From assembly GCA_003255025.1 (NCBI GenBank), contig QANY01009329.1, positions 880,866 to 944,865 on the forward strand: 64,000 bases of DNA, given 5' to 3'. Numbering within the stretch: the first letter of the stretch is position 1; each line of letters begins with the position of its first letter. The DNA is from Datisca glomerata (lineage: Eukaryota; Streptophyta; Magnoliopsida; Cucurbitales; Datiscaceae). The position numbers and the translations under genes are program-made. Under the pieces are notes generated by a model, which made no database searches, was not told where the DNA came from, and saw nothing but the letters and a program-made list of their open reading frames with translations. Positions 11,967 to 23,890 of this stretch are shown here, one piece after another.

Positions 11967-11976
11967 CTATATAGTA

Positions 11977-12546
11977 TTAGTTAAAGGGTTATATCTGCAT
12001 ATAATATTTTTCAATTATCATTTTTACTTATTATTTCTACGAAAAGACATTTCTTGCCAAAAGTCTCTTCCGAAATGAGAGGTTATAGCTTTTCAAGAAC
12101 TTCATTCACTCTGAAAACGCCCAAACCAGCACTAATTGGATCACCTCTTGTTTTTTATCTATAGGAGGTCCTGCTCACTAAATCTGGTTCATTCGTTTCT
12201 ATAACGACGGATTCATATCATCTCATTTTTCTTTTTTACTTTTTCTCACACTTTTTACTTTTTTGTATTTTTTTCTTTTATTTTTCTCTCGTCATCCATC
12301 TGGTCTGTCCATTTTTGAAACGGACAACCCAAATAAAATAGATACATCTTGTGTATCCTAATAAAACTCATCTTTTGTTCCAGAACACCACCAAAAACCT
12401 CCTCTCAGGCTCTCACCTCACAATTCACAAAACCATATGGAAAATTATGTAATGAATGTTGTAGTCTTAATTAGAGACTAAGCCCAAATTAGAAAAAAGA
12501 AAAACACAAGCTAGATCAAATTAGGTTGGCAGTTCTCCAATCAAAT
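11977..12546. other. 3' flank of the pectin methylesterase gene
   Basis: Non-coding. The half nearest the gene (12360-12510) probably holds the 3' UTR and polyadenylation region on the minus strand, and is the parent or sister of the copy at 6765-7000. A pyrimidine-rich block lies at 12220-12300. Confidence 0.55.
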
Positions 12547-15500
12547 TCAAACCCCTCCTAATCCCGCCGTATATTTGACACCAGTCGATGGCAACCACAA
12601 GTTCCCTTCAATAAACTGCGCAACAGTAAAGTTATTAGCAGCCTGAGTGGACTGATTAAACGCATGATACCCAGGCCACTTCACCCTGCTATCCAACCTT
12701 GCTCCAGGCCCATAATTAACATACTCGCCGTAAAACAAAGTATCCAAAGCAAACTCACCATTCCACTCGAGCCACCCTTCTGGCCTAATCGCCTCACTCA
12801 TGTACGACTTCATGACGAAGGTTCGTGAATATTGCTTCCAAGGCCTGCCTAGATACGTAAGGGTGGAGTTAAGTGAGGCCTGGAGATCTGAATCGGCAGA
12901 GATATTGCAGAACTGGATGGAGAAGCCAGTTGGTTCATTTGGGTCTTTTCGGCCTTGGGCTGTGATGGTGTTTTTCTGATTGGGGAGGCCTTTCTTGGCG
13001 AGAATCTGACAGTTTTGGAAGACGACAGTGGCGTCGCCGAAGATGAAATCGACAGTGCCACTGATTCGGCACTCGCGGAAGAATTGGCGCATGGTGTGGG
13101 TGTAGAGAGTGTCTTGGTAGCCTCTTATGCCACACCTGAAAAATACGGATAGGTCTGAGTCTGATCTGAGTGCCACCGCTTGGTGCTTCTCTGGTCCTGC
13201 TGTGTTCTCTATTGTTAAATCTCTTGCTATGAATCCTCTTCCACTCACAGCTGCAGTACACATTTATATGAATTTTGACATTTCATTTCGAGTCACCAGT
13301 GATGAGAGAACTGATTAAACAATCACTCAAAATAATTAGAACAATACGTGGCTCATGTTCTGACACTCACAGTCATTATTGACCTGAACTAATTAATTTG
13401 TGTCATGTATTATGATTAATTTAATTTATATTTATGTTAAGAAACATAGATGCTCATTATAGTGATAAGTATTAAACATGATTATTCAAAATAAATATAG
13501 AACTTATTTACTTCTCACATATGATACGACTAATTACTCTATGTAATGTAATGGTGATGAATGGATTTAGATCACCTTCTCTCGGTGAGTCAAACAAGAG
13601 GTGATGTTTGCTTAACTTTAATCATTGAATTATTATTCAACTGTACAGATCAAGATTAAATAAAAAAAAATTTAAAAAAAAAGTTGATGTGCCATTTTTT
13701 ATTTATTTTTTATTTTTTTAAGATTAGATCATGTCCGACCTTTTTAAAAAAGGACAGACATGATTTAACAAGATCTCTCATGTTCATTGGAACATGAGAG
13801 AATCCAAGTCCCGAACATAGAAAGAATCCAAGTCGGTGATGAGTAGCTTCCTCACAACTGGTCAGATCAAGTATTGTTCAAAGAAATAAAAGGTAATCTA
13901 TCACCGAATTATGCTCATGACTGCCATTGACCTTGATTTGATCTGTCTTTGGATCCACCATGCATGGGATTTAATAATACATTACGGGCCGTTTGGTTCA
14001 AGGTTTCAAGATTGCTTGTAGGAATGTGATTAGTGAGAATTATATTAGTGAGAATATATGATTACTATATTTGGTAATATATTAGAATCTTGTACTAGAT
14101 TATAGGTAATGCAAGATCACTGTGTGATTTGTAAAACTTTTTAATAAGTATAGGAGATTATAGTTTTATGTTTTTATCGTTCAACTATTCTCAATATTTA
14201 ATTGTATTTAGTTAAATAATTTTTTTAAAACTTGTAGAAAAGCTTAATATTCGATGAAAAAATAAATTAAAATAGTTTAACGCAAAAAATGAAAGAGAAA
14301 AAAACACAGATTAAAATTTGGATAAAAAAAAGCCGAAGACCTCTAAAACAATTGAGAGATGAGAAATGGGTTTAAGATCCCATAAAAAAGAATAACGGCT
14401 GAAAAAAAACTGAATTAAAAAAAAGTACCTCACTCAATTTTTGGATGTCCCACGTCAAAAACTTTATCCTATAAAAAGTCATAAAATATTGAATACGACA
14501 GAAAAAAAAATTCAAGGAGAAGGAACACAGTAAGACAAAAAAAAAGTTGAATGAGAAGGATTGTAGGGGAAATACTGGGAGAATGTAGAGAAGGGTATAT
14601 GTGATACCTCCTCTTTGGAAGAGGTATCAGATACCTCCAGAGAGTGGGCATCCAATCCCTCCAGGAATAGGAAGAAACAAACAATAGAATCCAACACATT
14701 CTCATTGATCTTTGATTCCCACCTTAAGATTTGAGGGAAGAGAGGAAGTTATGGTCCAAAGATTGTAAAAGTAAAATAATAAATCGTTCGGCTAAAGACT
14801 CAAATGATTCTAACTCTTTTCCAACTCTACAACTTACTTTAAACGGATTAGGGAGGTTGTCCATGTATGAAAATATACGATCTAGATTCATCCTAACAAA
14901 AGAATAAAATATTGAGATGATTTTAACCGTTCATTCTCACACAGACGGTTAAGATTATATTCAATTTTCTTCCACGCAAAAATAGTTAAGGTCAAACATT
15001 ATCTTGTCAAAATCTATTGTAATTTTCTTCAGGAGAAAAAGGTCCTCCCGATCTCTCTCTTGAGATGTTTCCTTTTATTTGCTGTATTTTTTGCTTTCTC
15101 TTACATCATACGATGTGACAGTTTTCTTTGTAACTCTAGTGGGTTCTAAGAACTACAAGGCTTTCGGATCTCAAATTTATAGATATCTCATTACAAATCG
15201 TTTGCAAATAACATTTCAATCTCCTTTTTTAACTAGAAAAGTTTTTCTGTAAGTTTTTTATGACTTATCTCTGTAATGGTGTTGGTGTTGATAATTAGTT
15301 CTATGATCTTTTGTACGAAGTATTTTAAGTCTAATTTATTTAGGCTAAATGCTATTCCTTTATGCTAAGATAAGAGAATATTTTATAATTAAGATGACAC
15401 TCATAATCTTTAATTAATGAATAAAAAAACTAAAGATTCCGTTCTTGCAGAGGTTAGCAAATAACAGAAGAATTAAAGCAAATCAGAAACTTACCGAAAG

Positions 15501-16950
15501 TTGCAGAGCGAAAAGTGGTCCAACCATCAATAAAACTCCGATTACCGGAGATGACAGTAGCATCCATTCCATCTCCAATCATCATAAGGTTCCATTTTTT
15601 CTTCTTAATCTCCACATTCTCATGATAAACCCCCTTCTTTATATATATCACATAGCGTCTCATGCTATAATCAGGTGCTGCTAATACTGCTTCCATTACC
15701 TTCGTGAAATTCCCACTTCCATCGGCTGCCACAACCACATCCACCGACGCCGCCGCTCTATTTGCTTCCACCAGTTTCCTCTCCTCTGTTTTAACCCATG
15801 TCGGAAATCGCTTATCGTCTTCCCCTGTTTCGTTGCTCACTGAAGATTGTACCATGGTTAGCAGGTCAGTCACCAATGAAGTTAGTTGGCCGATGCTCCC
15901 CGCTACTACTCCTTTGACTATACTGTTCGTTCCCTCAAATCCTTCCATGCATGTTTCTGGATTTGCAAGTGCAGCACTCAACCATGTACTTAAATCAGAT
16001 CCCAGATTTCCTGTCGTACCATTCTTCCCTGTAAACCAGAGTTTGCATGAATGCCCCGGGTTGAAGGGAGAGTTAGGTAATAGAATGATGTGAATAAATT
16101 AATAATTAAAATAGAATTATCTTAGGTGATAATTTAAAAAAAAACTCTAAGTTCTATTTACGTAACTACCCCTTAAAATATATATTTTTATGTTATTTTC
16201 AGTAATTAAAAGAAGGATGTTTGGAAAAAAAATGGGAAATTATATGTTATGGTAAACCAACGGTAACATACGGAGAGAAATACTGAGAGGATAGAGAAAG
16301 ACAGTGTGATGAACAGATAATATAAATTTAAGTTTCTCTGTTTTTTTATCCCACTTTCTCTTTCCTCATGTATGATACTATTGCATGGATAACACATAAA
16401 GAAAGAAACAGGGGAAGCAACAAATTGATGAGAGATTCAACTTAATTAAGACAAAAGTAAGTACAATTTCCAAATCATTAATGATCATATAATATCCAAG
16501 TACTACGAATTTTCTCTAATGGGTAATTAATGAAGGCCCCATTAATTAAACCCAGAAAAAAAGCTCTGTAGTGATCTGTTTTATTCATTCTTGTTGTTTG
16601 TTTACTTTGAAAAACAACAGCTTGAGAAGAAGAAAATATTGAGTACCTTTAGGATTCTGGGTAGCGGAGAGAGACCAGCTTAGTTGGTCAGCAGAGAAGT
16701 CAAGTAGATCAAGGCAGTCGGAAATGGCAGTGGAAAGGCGAAAGTCACCGATTAAATTGGCAAACTGGGAGAAAATAGAGGTAACCTGTCTGATAGAATC
16801 TATTGCTATCTTTACAGAGTTTATGAAGTCTGATGAGGGAACCTTCAAGCACTCCATCTGCACCACATCATCATTGGTAGCCATTGTAAATGGGCATAAC
16901 GTAAGAAGCATCAACACAGTACAGAATGGAAGAAGCCTAACTGTGGTCAT
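12547..16950 (-). CDS. PME: Pectin methylesterase, type I with inhibitor-like pro-region (three exons)
   Basis: Predicted enzyme removes methyl esters from cell-wall homogalacturonan. Exons: 16950-16647, 16028-15495, 13250-12547; all junctions are GT/AG and phases agree (TTC G joins CT GTG), giving 513 aa. Residues 1-25 are a hydrophobic signal peptide; a PMEI-like pro-region follows, with cysteines in ECLK, SDCLD and ETCM; a processing-type ERKLV stands where RRLL/RKLL is usual; the catalytic domain starts at about DVVVAADGSGNF. All five family signatures are present: GVYHENV, QAVALR, QDTLYTH, DFIFG and LGRPWK, so the catalytic Asp pair, Gln pair and Arg are kept. The start is the first Met of the signal peptide. 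Intron 1 is 618 bp, intron 2 2244 bp. Length is slightly under the usual 530-590 aa because the pro-region is short. It appears intact and secreted to the wall. No neighbour shares its pathway. Which paralogue it is cannot be said. Confidence 0.93.
13251..15494 (-). other. Pectin methylesterase intron 2 with hairpins and possible MITE terminus
   Basis: A 2.2-kb intron is long for this family. It holds three inverted repeats: 13727-13764 (arms ATCATGTC/GACATGAT), 13775-13800 (perfect 11-bp arms CTCTCATGTTC/GAACATGAGAG, loop ATTG) and 14602-14629 (9-bp arms TGATACCTC/GAGGTATCA). A GGGCCGTTTGGTTC start at 13986 resembles the terminus of common plant MITEs, but I see no matching right end. Open frames at 14469-14705 have no domain. 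Confidence 0.6.
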
Positions 16951-16999
16951 TTCTTTCGTTTATTGTGTTGCTATCAGACGAATATGATGAAGGTGGAGA

Positions 17000-17030
17000 G
17001 GGGGAGAGAGTGTGTATTTATTAATGAGTA
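17000..17030 (-). promoter_or_regulatory. Possible TATA region of the pectin methylesterase gene
   Basis: On the minus strand an ATTAATAAATACAC motif lies about 65-75 bp upstream of the start codon and is followed by a CT-rich leader, a common plant core-promoter arrangement. The motif is weak and AT-rich sequence is abundant here. Confidence 0.35.
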
Positions 17031-17269
17031 GAAGGGGGGGAGGGGTTATGGTTGGAAGGTGAAGGAATTTAAGGCAGGATGATAATGGAGGAGAGGTGAG
17101 ATATAATGATAGTCACTAAGTCAAAACGACACTTTGGTAGGGTATCGTATCCATGTGTCGGCGGTCACCCAATTTCCACATGCAATTCTGGGACTTATTT
17201 GTATGCTCTGTTCCTACGTCACAAGCAAAATCTTCCCTAGCTTCTAACTTCGTATCATATAATGACACG

Positions 17270-17575
17270 TAGGTGTACATCGAGCGGGATAGAATTAATT
17301 TTGAGTTTTTTTATCTCGTCTTGTATCGAGAACAAAAATCGAATGTGACGGCATGAGACGGTTCGCGAGTCAAAAAAGGATTAAACATTAAAATTAAAAA
17401 GATTAATGATAAAAAAATCTAGACTATTTATAAAATTAACGAGACGAGAAGAAATGAGTTGATTTTTTTCAAGTTTTCTTATGTCCTGTCCCGTCTGTCA
17501 TGACAGACTGAATGTTTATCTCATCTCATTCAGTTCGGGACGGGATAATTATTTCAAAATTTTTGCACATCCCTA
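17270..17575. repeat. GGGACGGGA-type repeat, MITE-like
   Basis: The two ends are roughly inverted: a start near TAGGTGTACATCGAGCGGGAT and an end whose reverse complement is TAGGGATGTGCAAAAATTTT. Inside are GTCCTGTCCCGTCTG and CGGGACGGGATAA blocks. A related sequence lies at 39965-40130. No clear target duplication was found. Confidence 0.5.
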
Positions 17576-17777
17576 CCTATTCTGAAAATGAGGGTCATTC
17601 TATACTACACGGTTTTTTATATGCCTATACTATACCGGGAAAGTATGCTTAAAGAAACTCCACTTTTACTTGTAACTTGTACATAATAGGTTAAAAGAAA
17701 AACGGAAAAATAAAGGGCGGAATACCCAGTACAGTACATGAATTTTTAACCACTGTATTGTAGAAAAATCTTGAAAA

Positions 17778-17990
17778 TGAACAATAAATGAATTCATTTC
17801 AACGAAAAAATCCATATGGATGATATCTGATAATTTGGAAAATAACTAAATAATCAATACTCAATGAAAATCGGAAAATTAATGAAGAATAAATGAATTC
17901 ATTTTTACGAAAAAATCCGTATGGATGATATCTAATAATTTAAAAAATTACTAAATAATCAATACTCAATGAATATGGAAAAAATTTCGC
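17778..17990. repeat. Two-copy tandem duplication, period about 106 bp
   Basis: The stretch from GAACAATAAATGAATTC to about 17883 is repeated from GAAGAATAAATGAATTC at 17884 onward, sharing TATGGATGATATCT and ACTAAATAATCAATACTC. Copies differ at about 8-10% of positions. Non-coding. Confidence 0.9.
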
Positions 17991-20105
17991 ACTTCTACAC
18001 CTTACTAAAACTCCAATCGAGAGAAAATATTATATGATAAATTCAATGAGTATGTACGCGAGGAGTATTAATGTTTTCTGAATAATTAATCTGATCAAAG
18101 CTTCCTCTTTTGTGGACTTAATTGTCTATATCTTTGTACGAAATTGTTTAATGATATTAGAGATATTTATTAACGTGATAATGTTTTGCCAATAATTCGA
18201 CTCATACATTCAATTTAGTGGTCTCCATAAGTGCATTAATTTTTCTTAATTTTATGTGTATATATCCAAATTTTGTTTGGATGAGAATAAGGAAAATCAA
18301 TTACTAGTAAAAGGAAGCATCAAGTATTATTAAAAGCTGTTGGGGATGGATGGTTTTGTTTTCAAAAGAAGGAATTAAAGCCAGCCAAAACATGGTTGCT
18401 TTAAAAAAAGAAAGGGACACAAAAACGCGTCTTACAGCTTGCTCTTTGCTCATAAAACCGTATCCTATTGTGAGTCAGATTTTTAGCTTTTCTTTGCATC
18501 TGGAAAAGGAAAACAAAGCAAGAGAACGGAAAGAATATTTAAAGGTAAAGAAGAAAATGAAAACTATACGCGTAACTTGAATAGAATATAATATTGAGAT
18601 GAGATCGTATCACGTCCATGCATGCTTAATTCATATCGTGGATTCATTAGTGCAGAGAAGAGAGGATACTAGCAGTGTCAGATGGAGGACATATTTTGAG
18701 TGGTGTAATACGTTGTCTTTTACAAAATTATTAGATAAAGCAATAATATATATATTTTAGGCAATAATTGACGTATATATAGTTAAGATAACTTCTTAAT
18801 TCAATCCGATTCACTAGCTTAGATTATATTATTTAATAATTAATTTAAGTTCATGACAGTACTTGTTCGCTCTATCACTAACCGCATGCGTGCGTGTATT
18901 TTCTGATTACGTTGGCTCTAATGTTTATGTGCATTGGTTGATATTTTTTTACCTCTTTTTGATAGTCGGTGGTCTTTATTTTTATTTCATGTAGTCATGT
19001 TGCGTCGATAAGTTTTGTTTCTTTTATTTTTGTTATAAATTAGGCTTAGTTAATACTGAGATTTAAATTGTTCATCATATGTGAAGGTGGGTAAAATTTT
19101 CCCGAGTTGCTATTATGTATGATTATGTGTTGTTTTTTTGTCTATTTTTGTACTTATATTTCATCTTGTTCATTTTTATGAATATCGGATTGTGTTGTTT
19201 AATTAAGCTATCGTAGTTGTTGCTACTCGTGCTGTTCATTCTTTTATGAGTAATTAGAGTCAGTATTTTAGATTATGAGTACTTTGCGATGGGTTTTATT
19301 TCTTCTCCATTCCTCTTCTTACTATTATGTTTCAATTTTTTTTGTTTAGTGTATTACTTCTAAAGCTATTTTTAAACTTTTCTGCTTCGTTAGTTTCTTT
19401 GTTTGATCTCTGTGTTTTCACATCGAGAATTCTTTACAGATGAAGAGATGTCATAAATCAACGATCGATGCCAAAGAGAGAGGGGATCTCAAAGCTTCTC
19501 TCTTACAGTTTGAGGCGCCATGGGAGAAGCTCTTGAAGCTTCTAGGTGGGGAAGACAGGGGTGACGCCGCCGTCAGTATCAGGAAGAGAGAGGCTCTCGA
19601 AGTTTTTTTGTTACCTAGTGAAATTCTATGGGAGTGGCTTCGACGTTTCTCATCGGTGTAACAAGGTTCTCTGGCATTCTTCTTCGCGACTGTAATCGAT
19701 TCTGCTTACTGTTTAATTTTAAGCCTGAACTTAAAGAGGTGAGTTGTTCTTCTATTTTTGCTTCAAAGCTGTCAACGTTTTCTTTGTTTTCTTTTTCTCT
19801 TCTATTATACTTATTTTTCACAGGTTGTGCATGAAGCTTTGGTCCTCTCTTTTTTGTGAGAGGCTCATTTCAGTGTGATGATCGGTGGTGGGGGTGTGAA
19901 TGGCTTTAGTTTGGCTCACCTAACAGGTTAAATTTTTCCACCATTTTTTCCTCGCTCGAATGACAGATGTGGTTTTTTGTCCTATTCGACGCTAATATAG
20001 GATTGATATTCTTTTGTTTTTTTTCTATTTGCTTGGCTGCTTTGGGTTGATTTATGTTTGGTTGAGTGACAGGAAAATTAGTTTTGAGTTTGTATTACGG
20101 TTGTT
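17991..20105. other. AT-rich unassigned stretch
   Basis: Between the tandem pair and the 20.1-kb repeat I recognise no gene. Small open frames at 18350-18580, 19440-19661 and 19628-19834 have no known domain and no support from splicing or a second copy. The GC-richer patch at 19440-19720 has an exon-like look but its open frame ends quickly. T-rich flanks at 18900-19430 look intron-like. Confidence 0.35.
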
Positions 20106-20545
20106 ATAGATCAAAACAGAGGTAACTTTAGTCTGATTTTCCGTTTTCCTTCTCATCTTATCTTTTATGTTTTCCCAGTCAAAATAAATGTTTGTATATC
20201 TGATCAGGCGATAGTCCATGTGCTTTCACATTGGTGATTTTATCGTGGAAGTGCATAAAGAGAGGATCGAACTGTTTAGCTTCTCAGTAAATGGCCAGTC
20301 ATGTGTATTCAGATGCTGAGTTGCGTGCCTTCACGTTGGCTGCTACATTTAGCTGTCGGAGGTAATGATGATTGCCTTGTCTGATATTCTCAATCGATCT
20401 ATATATGTGTGTCTTCTAATAATGTAGATTATGTGTGTATGTTTTTGTTTTTGGGTAAATAGATTATAGGCTAATTTGTGTGTCTCTTTCTATGTCTATT
20501 TTATTCCGTATTTTTGTTCTGTCATCTGAGTTCATTGATGTATGT
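20106..20545 (+). repeat. Dispersed repeat, copy 1 (inverted relative to 37080-37505)
   Basis: About 430 bp here match the minus strand of 37505-37080 at roughly 85-90% by eye. Shared landmarks include CGTTTTCCTTCTCA, TCTGATCAGGCGATAGTCC and GTTTAGCTTCTCAGTAAATG. In both copies an exon-like block is bounded by CAG before GCGATAG and by GAG|GTAATG after, and contains a start codon (20291) opening a 24-codon frame. Similarity fades on both sides. The partner copy lies in a Helitron-like segment, so this may be a captured gene fragment. Confidence 0.7.
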
Positions 20546-20739
20546 TTCTAGATACTGCAATTTGATTATTGATCGTGTTGTGAAGCCGACGTTTACTTTA
20601 GTTCCTTGTCGTATTTGGTTTAATGTGGTTCATCTTAGTGTTTTGATTTGGTGCTTATATTGACTCTTATTAGTTAGTTTTCTTGTTTCTATTTTGTCGA
20701 TAGATTTTATTCCCTCAAAAAGGTAAAAAAGATAACTAT

Positions 20740-21195
20740 TAATTTTAATATTGAATTATTTACTTATACAATTCTTTGATGTAATTTGAATTATTTTAAA
20801 TAATCAGAATAGTAAATGTGATTTTGGTAGAAAGAATATCAGGAGACGTTTCAATTTAGAATTTGTGAGAGAATGTGTCAAAAAATTATTTCATCTCCTA
20901 GTCCCATTTATATATACTATAGACTTAAAAAAGACAAAAAAAAAATATTTGAAGTATGAATTTCAATATCAAATTATCACCTATCCAATTCTTTAACAAA
21001 ATTCAATCTATTTAAACTAATTTGTCTTTTAATATTTTACAACTAATATATTTTTAATAATTAGCAAGATAAATGTAATTTCGATAAAGGTAATACCAAA
21101 AGACTTAACAATTTGAAATTTTATATAATAGTAAGTGCCATTTGTGTCAAAAAAATGTTTCTCGACCCTAAGCTCCATTTAGAAGCAGTGAATAT
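20740..21195. repeat. Diverged direct repeat pair
   Basis: The stretch around 20745-20900 (TACAATTCTTTGATG, AGTAAATGTGATTTTGGT) recurs in degraded form at 20965-21165 (TCCAATTCTTTAACA, ATAAATGTAATTTCGATA). The sequence is AT-rich and non-coding. Confidence 0.5.
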
Positions 21196-21629
21196 AAAGT
21201 TGAATATGTACACTCTAAATTATGCCAAATATCATATCCAAGTTTTTGCCAAGTGTCATTATGCAAACATTCCATGCTAATTCATATCCATAACCTTTTG
21301 GCATATCTCCTTATGTTATTACTAAGGGAAGATAGGGCAGATTGGTCCGTTCCGCAAAGCTGTGCTTTGCGGTTCACTCCCCCTATGTGCTCGGCCTTCT
21401 AACCAGTCTGCCTCCTTTCTCTTGATGGAATATAACAATGCCCGAGCTCCATCTTTGCTTGTGTTCTTCACCGATGCTTGCAGGGGATTTCTCACTCATC
21501 CCGCTCCTAAGGTAAGGAGTCTTATGTGTGTTATAATCTTTACGGGAATGAATCGCATATGTTGGTTGAGAATTACTCAGGAATTCATTGAGATTTAGTT
21601 TGCTAGTATCTAGGGGGGCTACTCTTTTT

Positions 21630-22345
21630 TTTATCGATCGAGCCGCTTTCCCTCATTCCACTCGTCCAACCCTCTACACGAACTTGTACAATTGATGCCA
21701 CAAACATAGCCAATCTCTATTATCAAAGAAAGAAGGAAATGGGCGACGATTTGGCACCAGATATCCGGAGGTGTGGAAAGAGTAGCTGTGAAAAACCATA
21801 AAAAATGACGATTGTTCATGAAGGTTTCTACAGAAAGACCCCTTAGTTCTGGCAAACAGATCACAATTACAGGTACTTGGAAGCATACTGATGGAATGAA
21901 GGTAATATGAACAGTTAACATAATATGATCATAGACCTTAGGTTGTAACTTGATCATGAGCGAATTTGTTGATGTTGCACCCACGAAGTATAGAAAGTGC
22001 CAAACATTGGGAACTACCTAAGGAAGAGTTATGAATAGGAATAAAGAGAAGCGAGATCCACTTAAATAGAGGGAATCGATTGTATTTTGTCCTTTGTTCT
22101 CCATAGCAACTGGGGATAAAAAAGCACCAAATTTGATGACTTATTAAGGGAAAGACGAAGTAAGAGCATGCTATTGAAGACATTGCAACATATGTTGGGA
22201 AGGCCTCCCTTGATTGTGTACAAACAAAATACGAGTCCAAAGGCAGGGTAAGATAGGGTTTAGCTAATGGAGATATTAACTCTTCCGGGAACCAGTAACG
22301 CGTAAATCATGTCAAACCAAGACTGATCAATATTCGAATGAAACA
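21630..22345 (-). pseudogene. mttB: Mitochondrial mttB (tatC-like) pseudogene
   Basis: In plant mitochondria mttB encodes the TatC-like channel component of a twin-arginine-type translocase. The minus-strand translation gives, in order, [26 protein letters not shown] (about 22300-22225), [19 protein letters not shown] and [12 protein letters not shown] (22160-22060), then in another frame [15 protein letters not shown] (21984-21940), [19 protein letters not shown] and [14 protein letters not shown], ending near [13 protein letters not shown]. The N-terminal part is missing or unreadable, a frameshift separates the halves near 21960-22060, and at least one stop is seen in the first part. The gene is on the opposite strand from rrn18. 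It cannot make a full protein. Confidence 0.88.
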
Positions 22346-23050
22346 GATTCAAACTTCTCCAAGAATAGTTTCTGGTGCGAAATGAAATTCAAACGATATA
22401 TGAGTAATTCAAATGAGAAATATAAATATTTGATAGGATTCGATTCATTTTAATAATAAACAAAAACAAAGAGGATGGACGTATTACATATCCCACTTGT
22501 ATTACCATTGATTATGTATCACAATTTCATCACTACATCGAAGGCTTTTTTGTAAATAGATTGAGAAGATAGCTTGGTACCCAAACAGTCTCAATGATTG
22601 TTATCCTCATTGTGTACATAATTCGTGTTAGGATCTACCAAAGACATTTTTTTGGGTATAGGGCATATAACAAACGACTTTCCATTTCATTTCTATCAGT
22701 CATAAAAGGAAAAAATAAAAAGCAGACTCTAAGCAATCAAGCAGGTTTTGAGTTATTGTTTCAGCACCCTAATTCTCTTGTTAGCTCTGATACCATGAAA
22801 AAAATAGAGAAAGTTACCTTACCTTAAAGAGAGTAAAGAAAGAAAACCGTTTCCAAGAGACAAACTCCACAAGTGAACCACTTTCCTCCTTTCTTCTTTT
22901 CTTCATTCCCCTTTGAAAGTAAAAAAATCTAACGCTCTAGTCAAATTGAAGACTTTCAAGGCTCATGCTATTTGAAAGAGCCTTCAACATGGAGTGGAGA
23001 CTCCATAACGTACACAAAGAGTAACTGATCTATGAATATCATCCTAATTC
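22346..23050. other. Unassigned stretch within the mitochondrial-type block
   Basis: No gene is readable. At 22782-22797 the minus strand carries TCATGGTATCAGAGCT, which looks like a retrotransposon primer binding site for initiator-Met tRNA, but no LTR could be delimited beside it. A short phrase CGTATTACATATCC at 22488 recurs at 24008, hinting at a duplication inside the block. Confidence 0.35.
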
Positions 23051-23069
23051 AGGTCTTGTTCCGCACTTA

Positions 23070-23330
23070 AATGGATAACTCAAACCCTTACCTTGACCAG
23101 TTTGTAGTGGAAAACCTCGATGACATAATCATTTATAGTCACTCACTGGAGGTTTGGAACCCAGAGTACAGTGTTCTGGGTGTAGCAGGAAAAAAAGCTG
23201 TACGTGAAATGGTGCTCAGACAAAAGTGCTCTTTCTTGGCCATTGGATCAGTAAGGGTGTGATTCAGATGGATCAAGAGAAGATCAGGTCTGTTGTGGAC
23301 TGGGAAGTGCCGAAGAAGGAGAGAGCAGGC
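23070..23330 (+). mobile_element. Ty3/gypsy reverse transcriptase fragment
   Basis: The plus-strand translation gives NPYLDQFVVENLDDIIIYSH, where the catalytic Y-L-D-D of gypsy RT appears as N-L-D-D, followed in shifted frames by VLRQKCSFLA and IQMDQEKIRSVVDWEVPKK, the usual lead-in to the gypsy RNase H region. Only about 85 codons remain. It may have entered the nucleus as part of the mitochondrial DNA. Confidence 0.8.
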
Positions 23331-23769
23331 AGCAGTGGTGAAGCCAGATGCTCGAAGTCATTTTAGATACGGCAAGACAGCTCAAGAGGAGTAAAAAGTT
23401 GCCAGAACCTAGGGTGGGGTTTGCTTTATAGAAAGCCAAAGTCAGCCTTTTTACAAACTTATTAAAGGGGGAGAGCGCCGGAACGACGTCAAGGAGAATG
23501 TCGAGACGCCATCAGTTTGGAGCGTGAGGCCAACAGAGCTTCTTGCAAAGGAGATAAGAAAAGCCTCAGCAAAGGAGATCTGGTAACCGTTATGAACATG
23601 GATGAGTGAGGCATTTTTCTCGTTACTGTCCTAATGTTCAGACAGACGAATGCTGTTAGGAGAGAAGATGGTTTCATTGTCGTTAGATTGTGTGGCAACG
23701 TGAGCCAACGTCAGCAGAAAGGAGGAGGCGGCGGAAGGCTGTATTCCGAATCTATGTCGAAATTGGCCA

Positions 23770-23890
23770 GTGCAAAGATGATCATTAATGCTGGGAGTTC
23801 GGATAACATAGAATCCACATGGATGGTGGATCAGTTAGGTCTGCAGCCCTTTTACGTAAGGGCGTCATCCAGAGCCCTATCAAATCAGAC
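23770..23890 (+). mobile_element. Possible gypsy aspartic-protease scrap
   Basis: The open frame at 23634-23927 includes IINAGSSDNIESTWMVDQLG, which resembles the VIDTGASHNFIS..LVEKLGL region of gypsy proteases with the active Asp replaced by Asn. It lies downstream of the RT fragment, the reverse of the order in an element, so the gypsy material is scrambled. The match is short. Confidence 0.4.

Noticed and set aside
12849..13318. Extra open frames overlapping pectin methylesterase exon 3
   Set aside because: The family frame with all five signatures is 12547-13250 minus; the others are shadows of a GC-rich exon.
13980..14110. Complete MITE in pectin methylesterase intron 2
   Set aside because: The GGGCCGTTTGGTTC start is suggestive, but no inverted right end or target duplication was found.
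18350..19834. Small open frames as host genes
   Set aside because: No domain, no family resemblance, no supporting splice structure; chance frames cannot be excluded.
22780..22800. Primer binding site of another LTR element in the mitochondrial-type block
   Set aside because: TGGTATCAGAGC is present on the minus strand but no LTR or coding remnant could be tied to it.
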